From UPXZ01 sp964498765 (GTDB lineage Bacteria > Bacteroidota > Bacteroidia > Bacteroidales > Paludibacteraceae), in assembly GCA_964498765.1 (NCBI GenBank), contig CAZCIU010000006.1, positions 10,183 to 74,182 of the forward strand: DNA of 64,000 bases, given 5' to 3'. Of the stretch, positions 59,004-64,000 are shown one piece after another; the first letter of the stretch is position 1, and each line of letters begins with the position of its first letter. The notes beneath the pieces are model-generated. The model did not search any database. It was not told the DNA's origin and saw only the letters and a list, made by a program, of their open reading frames with translations. A program made the position numbers and the translations under genes.

Positions 59004-60080
59004 TTAATGAGCTTTGTGAGCGTGATGCTCCGGTCTGGCCATTCCAATGAAAATGGCTGATAATATGGTAAATACGAATGCCTGGATGAATGCCACAAGC
59101 ACTTCGAGGAAAAACATAAAAATAGCAAATGCCACTGACACAAACGAAACTCCAAGTGCGGCTCCAGATCCCATAATGTTATAGAAAATGAAAATCAAGC
59201 CCATAAGCACGAGGATAATCATGTGTCCGGCCAAAATGTTTGCAAAAAGACGAATGGTCAATGCAAAAGGCTTGGTCAGCATTCCGATAAATTCTATAAA
59301 TTGCATCAACGGGAAAACAGGTGTTTTAAGAAAAACGGGAACGTCCGGCCAGAAAATCTCTTTCCAGTACTCTTTATTTCCAAAAATATTTGTAATTAAG
59401 AATGTGAATAATGCCAATACGAGCGTTACAGCAATGTTTCCTGTCACGTTGGCACCTCCAGGGAAAAATGGAATTAATCCGAAAAGATTATTGAAGAAAA
59501 TAAAGTAGAAAACAGTCAGCAGATAAGGTGCAAACTTTTGATGACCATTCGGAATACTTGGTTTTATTACGTCGTCATAAATAAACATTGTCAGCTGCTC
59601 GATAGCTCCACCGGTTCCTTTCATGGAACGCAACGAATCTTTCTTGTACTTACCGGCAATGCTTAAGAAAATGAAGATAATAAGTAAACTTGCAATCAGA
59701 ATAGATGCAGCGTTTTTTGTCAGTGAAATATCAAAAGGACGAACTTCTTCTCCGGCAGAATTTTTCTTTACTACTTTTCCTTTGAATTTTTCATCTTTGG
59801 AATAGTAAAAACCCTTGTGTTCGTGTCCGTGAGCCAGTTTTTGGGTGGAAAAAGAATGCCAGCCACGCTCATCTTTCACGATGATAAGCAACGGAATGGA
59901 TACGTGTTTTTCACCGAGTGTAACGATATGCCAATCATAAGAATCCAGGACGTGAGAAAAAATCATCTCTTTGATGTCAAATGATTTTTTTTCTGGCTCT
60001 TCTGCACGTAATGTTCCTGCGCCCAGCGTAAAAACCAGTAGCAAAACAAGCACAAAATGTGGTTTAATCTTAAACGGCAT
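59004..60080 (-). CDS. atpB: F1Fo ATP synthase a subunit
   Basis: The 358-residue membrane subunit is longer than the roughly 270-residue E. coli protein. It has a signal-like N-terminus (1-26) and an extra periplasmic segment with a His-rich part (KLAHGHEHKGF), as in other Bacteroidota. The core helices include the essential Arg in ALTIRLFANILAGH and the end LEVLVAFIQAFVFTILSAIFI. It forms the proton half-channels next to the c-ring. Confidence 0.96.
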   Translation of the reverse strand: MPFKIKPHFVLVLLLVFTLGAGTLRAEEPEKKSFDIKEMIFSHVLDSYDWHIVTLGEKHVSIPLLIIVKDERGWHSFSTQKLAHGHEHKGFYYSKDEKFKGKVVKKNSAGEEVRPFDISLTKNAASILIASLLIIFIFLSIAGKYKKDSLRSMKGTGGAIEQLTMFIYDDVIKPSIPNGHQKFAPYLLTVFYFIFFNNLFGLIPFFPGGANVTGNIAVTLVLALFTFLITNIFGNKEYWKEIFWPDVPVFLKTPVFPLMQFIEFIGMLTKPFALTIRLFANILAGHMIILVLMGLIFIFYNIMGSGAALGVSFVSVAFAIFMFFLEVLVAFIQAFVFTILSAIFIGMARPEHHAHKAH

Positions 60081-60099
60081 AAATCTATTTCAATCTTAA

Positions 60100-60483
60100 T
60101 TAATAATCTTTCTTATTCAGCATCAGCATTATTTGTGTTTCAAAAAATGAAAACTCCAATGCAAAAACGACATACAATACTGCCAGTGGTATGATATGCT
60201 CTCTATCAATGAGAATATTTATAATCAATGCTACGGCAATTAAACTGATAAAAAACACTCGAATTCCTAAAATACTTCCAATGGATAAATCTTTTTTATC
60301 AGCAGTGTATTTCTTTGTAATCAAGCCAAGTACAAGTGTCAACAGCAGAAAAAACAGTGGTAAAATCCAGAAATTCACCGGAAAATACTTCATGTCAGTC
60401 ATCACAAAAAACAAATAAGCTATCAGTGTCATCGCCACAAAGCTTCCTGCCATGATCCAAATCCAGCGCATCGCTTTATTCAT
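60100..60483 (-). CDS. Small four-helix membrane protein, AtpI-like
   Basis: The 127-residue protein has about four transmembrane helices (about 8-28, 37-56, 70-90 and 97-117). It overlaps the end of atpC by 8 bp and precedes atpB by 19 bp. This is the place of AtpI-type proteins, which help assemble the c-ring in other bacteria. Sequence similarity to AtpI is too weak for me to name it. The tight coupling supports a role in ATP synthase assembly. Confidence 0.65.
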   Translation of the reverse strand: MNKAMRWIWIMAGSFVAMTLIAYLFFVMTDMKYFPVNFWILPLFFLLLTLVLGLITKKYTADKKDLSIGSILGIRVFFISLIAVALIINILIDREHIIPLAVLYVVFALEFSFFETQIMLMLNKKDY

Positions 60484-60721
60484 CGTCCAATTCTATTGCA
60501 ATGGATACATTATTGTCGCTCACTTCCACAAATCCGCCTCCTGAATTGACGTTAATGTCATTTCCATCCACTCGATAAGTAATAATTCCTTTTTCCAGAC
60601 TTGAAATTATCGGAGCGTGGTGTTCAAGAATAGTAAAACGCCCTTTCGTTCCGGGGACAGTAACTAAACTTACTTCGCCCGAAAAAACAATCTGTTCCGG
60701 TGTTACAATTTCAAGTTTCAT
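60476..60721 (-). CDS. atpC: F1Fo ATP synthase epsilon subunit, short form
   Basis: The 81-residue protein is only the beta-sandwich domain of epsilon (MKLEIVTPEQIVFSGEVSLV to GGGFVEVSDNNVSIAIE). It contains VPGTKGRFTILEHHAPIISSL. The C-terminal helical hairpin that inhibits ATP hydrolysis in other bacteria is missing, as is usual in Bacteroidota. It starts 55 bp after atpD and overlaps the next small membrane gene by 8 bp. Confidence 0.95.
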   Translation of the reverse strand: MKLEIVTPEQIVFSGEVSLVTVPGTKGRFTILEHHAPIISSLEKGIITYRVDGNDINVNSGGGFVEVSDNNVSIAIELDDE

Positions 60722-60776
60722 CTTTTGTAATTAATCCAATCTGTATTTTTGGTTTATTATTTCTGAGTATAGAAAT

Positions 60777-62300
60777 TTACATTTTCGCCTGCTCAAGCAG
60801 TTTTTTACCTTTTTCTATCGCTTCGTCTATCACACCCACATTAAGGAATGCCATTTCAGGATATTCGTCCAGTTCACCATCCAAAATCATCTTAAATCCA
60901 CGAATTGTTTCTTCAATTGGCACCATCACGCCCGGAATGCCTGTAAACTGTGCTGCCATGTAGAATGGTTGCGACAAGAAACGCTGTACTTTACGAGCAC
61001 GGTTTACGGTAATTTTGTCCTCATCGGAAAGCTCTTCCATACCCAAAATGGAAATAATATCTTGTAGCTCTTTGTTACGTTGAAGGATTTGTTTTACACG
61101 CTGAGCTGTGTTGTAGTGGTCTTCGCCGATGATTTCCGGATTAAGAATTCGTGAAGTTGAATCCAGCGGATCCACAGCCGGGAAAATTCCCAACTCTGCA
61201 ATTTTACGGCTTAACACCGTCGTAGCATCCAAGTGCGAGAAAGTAGTAGCCGGAGCAGGGTCAGTCAAGTCATCTGCTGGTACGTAAACCGCTTGTACAG
61301 AAGTAATAGAACCGTATTTTGTAGAAGTAATACGCTCTTGCATCACACCCATTTCGGTAGAAAGCGTAGGCTGATAACCTACTGCAGAAGGCATACGACC
61401 AAGAAGTGCGGAAACCTCAGAACCAGCCTGTGTAAAACGGAAAATATTATCGATAAAGAAAAGAATGTCGTTTCCTTTTTTGTCTTCGCCAACTCCGTCG
61501 CGGAAAGATTCTGCAACTGTAAGACCAGACAAAGCTACGGAAGAACGTGCGCCGGGAGGCTCATTCATCTGACCAAACACCAGAGTAGCTTGAGATTTGG
61601 CAACTTCGTCGTAATCCACTTTGGATAAATCCCAATTGCCTTCGTCCATGCTTTTCTTAAATTCCTCACCGTAACGAATTACGCCCGATTCTATCATCTC
61701 ACGAAGCAAGTCATTACCTTCACGGGTACGCTCACCAACTCCAGCAAACACGGAGAAACCGCTGTGACCTTTGGCAATATTATTGATTAATTCCTGAATA
61801 AGCACCGTTTTTCCAACTCCGGCACCACCGAAAAGCCCGATTTTTCCACCTTTTGCATAAGGTTCAATCAAGTCGATTACTTTAATTCCGGTAAAAAGCA
61901 CTTCGGTTGTAGTTGAAAGGTCTTCAAATTTGGGCGGCTCGCGGTGAATAGGGTAGGCTCCTTCACGTTCAAGGTCTTTCATACCGTCAATCGATTCGCC
62001 GATTACGTTCATCAAACGACCTTTTACCTGCTCTCCAACCGGCATGGTGATTGGGCTTCCAAGAGTTTTTACCTCCAGTCCACGTCTCAATCCATCAGTA
62101 GAATCCATCGCCACGGCACGAACTGTGTTTTCGCCAATGTGTTGTTGAACTTCTACTACCAATTGCCTGCCATCACCTCTGTCAATGTACAATGCATCAT
62201 GAATGGCCGGTAATTTGGCTTCATCACTTACACTTAAGTTAAAATATACGTCCACAACCGGACCGATAATTTGCGAGATGCGACCTACTGCCTCTGACAT
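60777..62300 (-). CDS. atpD: F1Fo ATP synthase beta subunit
   Basis: The 507-residue catalytic subunit has Walker A GGAGVGKTVLIQEL (near residue 165), VFAGVGERTREGNDL with the catalytic Glu region, Walker B ILFFIDNIFRFTQAGSEVSALLGRMPSAVGYQPTL in part (split here only for reading) and ALDSTSR-type LDSTSRILNP. It makes ATP at the F1 active sites. It is the first gene of the operon; a -7 box lies 35 bp upstream. The order atpD-atpC first is the Bacteroidota pattern. Confidence 0.98.
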   Translation of the reverse strand: MSEAVGRISQIIGPVVDVYFNLSVSDEAKLPAIHDALYIDRGDGRQLVVEVQQHIGENTVRAVAMDSTDGLRRGLEVKTLGSPITMPVGEQVKGRLMNVIGESIDGMKDLEREGAYPIHREPPKFEDLSTTTEVLFTGIKVIDLIEPYAKGGKIGLFGGAGVGKTVLIQELINNIAKGHSGFSVFAGVGERTREGNDLLREMIESGVIRYGEEFKKSMDEGNWDLSKVDYDEVAKSQATLVFGQMNEPPGARSSVALSGLTVAESFRDGVGEDKKGNDILFFIDNIFRFTQAGSEVSALLGRMPSAVGYQPTLSTEMGVMQERITSTKYGSITSVQAVYVPADDLTDPAPATTFSHLDATTVLSRKIAELGIFPAVDPLDSTSRILNPEIIGEDHYNTAQRVKQILQRNKELQDIISILGMEELSDEDKITVNRARKVQRFLSQPFYMAAQFTGIPGVMVPIEETIRGFKMILDGELDEYPEMAFLNVGVIDEAIEKGKKLLEQAKM

Positions 62301-62334
62301 ACTTATTCAGTTTTAAATTATACGAATTAATCTG

Positions 62335-62342
62335 CAAAAATA
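62335..62342 (-). promoter_or_regulatory. Candidate -7 box for the ATP synthase operon
   Basis: Reads TATTTTTG on the minus strand and fits TAnnTTTG. ATTG near 62366-62369 is a possible weak -33 box. Confidence 0.6.
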
Positions 62343-62390
62343 TAAAAAAACGTTGATAAAAAAAACAATTTTTGAAATTATGGAAATTTT

Positions 62391-62429
62391 CAAAACAAAA
62401 AAATACTGCTTTAAAGAAAGCAGTATTTC
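62391..62429 (-). terminator. Terminator after nagB
   Basis: 11-bp stem AAATACTGCTT/AAGCAGTATTT (62401-62411 and 62418-62428); on the minus strand it is followed by TTTTGTTTTG. It separates nagB from the atp promoter. Confidence 0.88.
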
Positions 62430-62449
62430 TATTTTGTTTGCAGAGAAAA

Positions 62450-63259
62450 TTACAGTAAGCTATTTGGATCTAATCTGTCTTTTTCTATATCAAGGAAATA
62501 TTTGTATGTTCCAACTTTTAACTCAGCACAAGCATCGTAATCACACACAATGATGCCTTTCGGGTGCATTTGTAGAGCACTGATAGTCCACATGTGGTTA
62601 ATTGGCTCTTCTACAGCATGACGAAGTGCGCGTGCTTTTCCGGCTCCATTTACTATGATTACAACTTCTTTAGCATCCAAAACTGTACCTACACCAACTG
62701 TGATAGCTGTTTTTGGAACTTTATTTACGTCATTGTCAAAGAAACGAGAGTTGGCAATCATCGTGTCAGTAGTCAGCGTTTTCTCACGAGTACGAGAATT
62801 AAGCGATGAAGCAGGCTCATTAAATGCAATGTGTCCATCCGAACCGATACCGCCCAGGAATAAATCCACTCCGCCAACTTCTTTCATTTTAGCTTCGTAA
62901 GCCGCACATTCGGCTTCCAGATCAGCTACAGATCCGTCAAGGATATGTGCATTTTCCGGTTTAATATCAATGTGGCTGAAGAAATTTGTCCACATAAATG
63001 TGTAGTAACTTTGTGGGTGCTCTTTGGGTAATCCTACATATTCATCCATATTGAATGTAATCACATTCTGAAAAGAAATCACACCTTCTTTATGCAGTTT
63101 AATAAGATGTTTGTACGTACCAAGTGGCGAAGAGCCGGTTGGCAAGCCAAGTACAAAAGGTTTTTCACTTGTAGGATTGGCAGCAATAAGCTTTGATGCA
63201 ATATAATTTGCAGCCCATTCGGATACGTTTTGATAGTCCGGTTGAATAATTAGTCTCAT
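62450..63259 (-). CDS. nagB: Glucosamine-6-phosphate deaminase
   Basis: ATG 63259 (MRLIIQPDYQNVSEWAANYI) is used; it gives 269 residues, the normal length, and lies after a -7 box at 63285. Marks are LGLPTGSSPLGTYK, the catalytic FNMDEYVGLP and FLGGIGSDGHIAFNEP with the ring-opening His. The enzyme converts glucosamine-6-phosphate to fructose-6-phosphate and ammonia in the cytoplasm, the last step of GlcNAc and chitin use. The GH18 gene in the neighbouring atp operon fits with this. Confidence 0.97.
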   Translation of the reverse strand: MRLIIQPDYQNVSEWAANYIASKLIAANPTSEKPFVLGLPTGSSPLGTYKHLIKLHKEGVISFQNVITFNMDEYVGLPKEHPQSYYTFMWTNFFSHIDIKPENAHILDGSVADLEAECAAYEAKMKEVGGVDLFLGGIGSDGHIAFNEPASSLNSRTREKTLTTDTMIANSRFFDNDVNKVPKTAITVGVGTVLDAKEVVIIVNGAGKARALRHAVEEPINHMWTISALQMHPKGIIVCDYDACAELKVGTYKYFLDIEKDRLDPNSLL

Positions 63260-63284
63260 TTTTATCTGTTTTGAAATTAAAGTG

Positions 63285-63292
63285 CAAAAATA
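63285..63292 (-). promoter_or_regulatory. Candidate -7 box for nagB
   Basis: Reads TATTTTTG on the minus strand, 25 bp before ATG 63259; it supports that start over the frame's earlier ATG at 63295. Confidence 0.55.
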
Positions 63293-63418
63293 CATTTTTA
63301 TTTTCGATTTTCATAATATTATCTAGTGGAAAACAGTTTGACTTTTCGATCATTCTCAAATGAAATTCTCTAATATTTTTCAAAAAAATCTAAAAATAGC
63401 TAAGAAGTGTCATTTCTA

Positions 63419-63447
63419 TTGCAAATAAAAAAAAACTCGTATATTTG
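63419..63447 (+). promoter_or_regulatory. Candidate promoter for ssb
   Basis: -7 TATATTTG (63440-63447) with TTG at 63419-63421 as -33, spacer 18 bp; start codon 44 bp downstream. Confidence 0.65.
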
Positions 63448-63490
63448 CGGTGCAATTGTTTTATTATATTTAACTTAATTTTATTACACA

Positions 63491-63934
63491 ATGTCAGTAA
63501 ACAAAGCAATTTTAGTAGGAAATGTGGGCAAAGACCCCGAAGTACGTTATTTGGACAAAGGTACAGCAGTAGCAAACTTTACGTTAGCCACCACAGAGCG
63601 TGGTTATACGATGCAGAATGGAACGCAAGTTCCTGATCGTACCGAGTGGCACAACATTGTTGCGTGGCGCGGACTAGCCGAAGTGGCTGAAAAATATGTT
63701 CGTAAAGGAATGCAGTTGTATATCGAAGGTAAATTACAAACTCGCAGTTGGGAAAAAGACGGCGTAAAGCGTTACACTACAGAAATAGTAGCAGAATCGC
63801 TTCAAATGCTTGGTCGGAAATCAGAAGGTCAGGATGCTAACCAGCAACCTGCAAGCACTGTACCGGCAGCTGCTCCCGCAGCTACCACTGTGAACGAACC
63901 ACTGGAAGGTGGTGCAGATGATTTGCCATTCTAA
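63491..63934 (+). CDS. ssb: Single-stranded DNA-binding protein
   Basis: The 147-residue protein has an OB fold (about 1-108): MSVNKAILVGNVGKDPEVRY, TEWHNIVAWRGLAEVAEKYVRKG and LYIEGKLQTRSWEKDG. An Ala/Pro/Gln-rich linker follows. The acidic tip DDLPF binds replication and repair partners. Length is typical. It coats single-stranded DNA in the cytoplasm as a tetramer. It has its own promoter and terminator. Confidence 0.97.
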   Translation: MSVNKAILVGNVGKDPEVRYLDKGTAVANFTLATTERGYTMQNGTQVPDRTEWHNIVAWRGLAEVAEKYVRKGMQLYIEGKLQTRSWEKDGVKRYTTEIVAESLQMLGRKSEGQDANQQPASTVPAAAPAATTVNEPLEGGADDLPF

Positions 63935-63960
63935 TTCCGGATGCGTATATTCCAAAAAAC

Positions 63961-64000
63961 GGACACACAGTGCATTTTTGCCTGTGTGTCTTGTTTTTTT
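63961..64000 (+). terminator. Terminator after ssb
   Basis: 9-bp stem GACACACAG/CTGTGTGTC (63962-63970 and 63982-63990) followed by TTGTTTTTTT to the window end. Confidence 0.9.

Overview
The window is from a Bacteroidota genome, most likely an anaerobic or microaerophilic Bacteroidales-type bacterium (a Paludibacter-like relative is my guess, not proven). The signs are SusC/SusD transport genes, the type IX secretion genes porU and porV, three proteins with a type IX C-terminal sorting tail (PorU, a PUL protein and a GH18 enzyme), lipoprotein genes without strong Shine-Dalgarno sites, and repeated Bacteroidota promoter boxes of the form TAnnTTTG. Base composition is AT-rich. I saw no tRNA, rRNA, prophage, transposase or CRISPR array.

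Layout. 1-6700: the end of an S9 peptidase gene, a 19-bp tandem repeat, an ECF sigma factor/anti-sigma/small protein/serpin operon, REP-like palindromes, and two lipoprotein genes. 6700-11320 (minus): a glycogen/alpha-glucan cluster (GH57 amylase-like, GT4 synthase, debranching enzyme). 11637-16584: rhomboid protease, ClpB, Rex, FAH-family protein. 16812-21846: PorU and PorV. 21968-27052: IspF, peroxiredoxin, ZIP transporter, an outer-membrane-like protein, ComM. 27119-37869 (minus): a polysaccharide utilisation locus (regulator, SusC, SusD, SusE-like, GH30, type IX-secreted three-domain protein) that resembles the known beta-1,6-glucan loci. 38193: catalase. 39801-47824 (minus): a coenzyme B12-dependent glutamate mutase operon (glmS, glmL, glmE, methylaspartate ammonia-lyase) extended by an AtuA/DUF4387 pair and a P-loop protein whose gene is frameshifted. 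A GxxExxY gene bounded by inverted repeats sits inside this operon. 48091-52539: acyltransferase, MFS transporter, cyclophilin, Wzz-like protein. 52783-62300 (minus): the whole F1Fo ATP synthase operon, atpD-atpC-(AtpI-like)-atpB-atpE-atpF-atpH-atpA-atpG, interrupted by a GH18 chitinase-like gene between atpH and atpA. 62450-64000: nagB and ssb.

How they fit. The glutamate mutase operon turns glutamate into 3-methylaspartate and then mesaconate plus ammonia, the first steps of methylaspartate-type glutamate fermentation. No recognised mesaconase or citramalate lyase is present, so the AtuA/DUF4387 pair is a candidate for a later step. PorU and PorV belong to the machinery that would export and process the PUL three-domain protein and the GH18 enzyme. 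GH18 and nagB, on either side of the atp genes, both point to chitin or GlcNAc use.

Most interesting points: the inverted-repeat-bounded GxxExxY cassette, the two frameshifts in the P-loop/SAD-like gene, GH18 inside the atp operon, the covarying REP-like palindromes, and a GH57 protein that seems to lack its catalytic aspartate.
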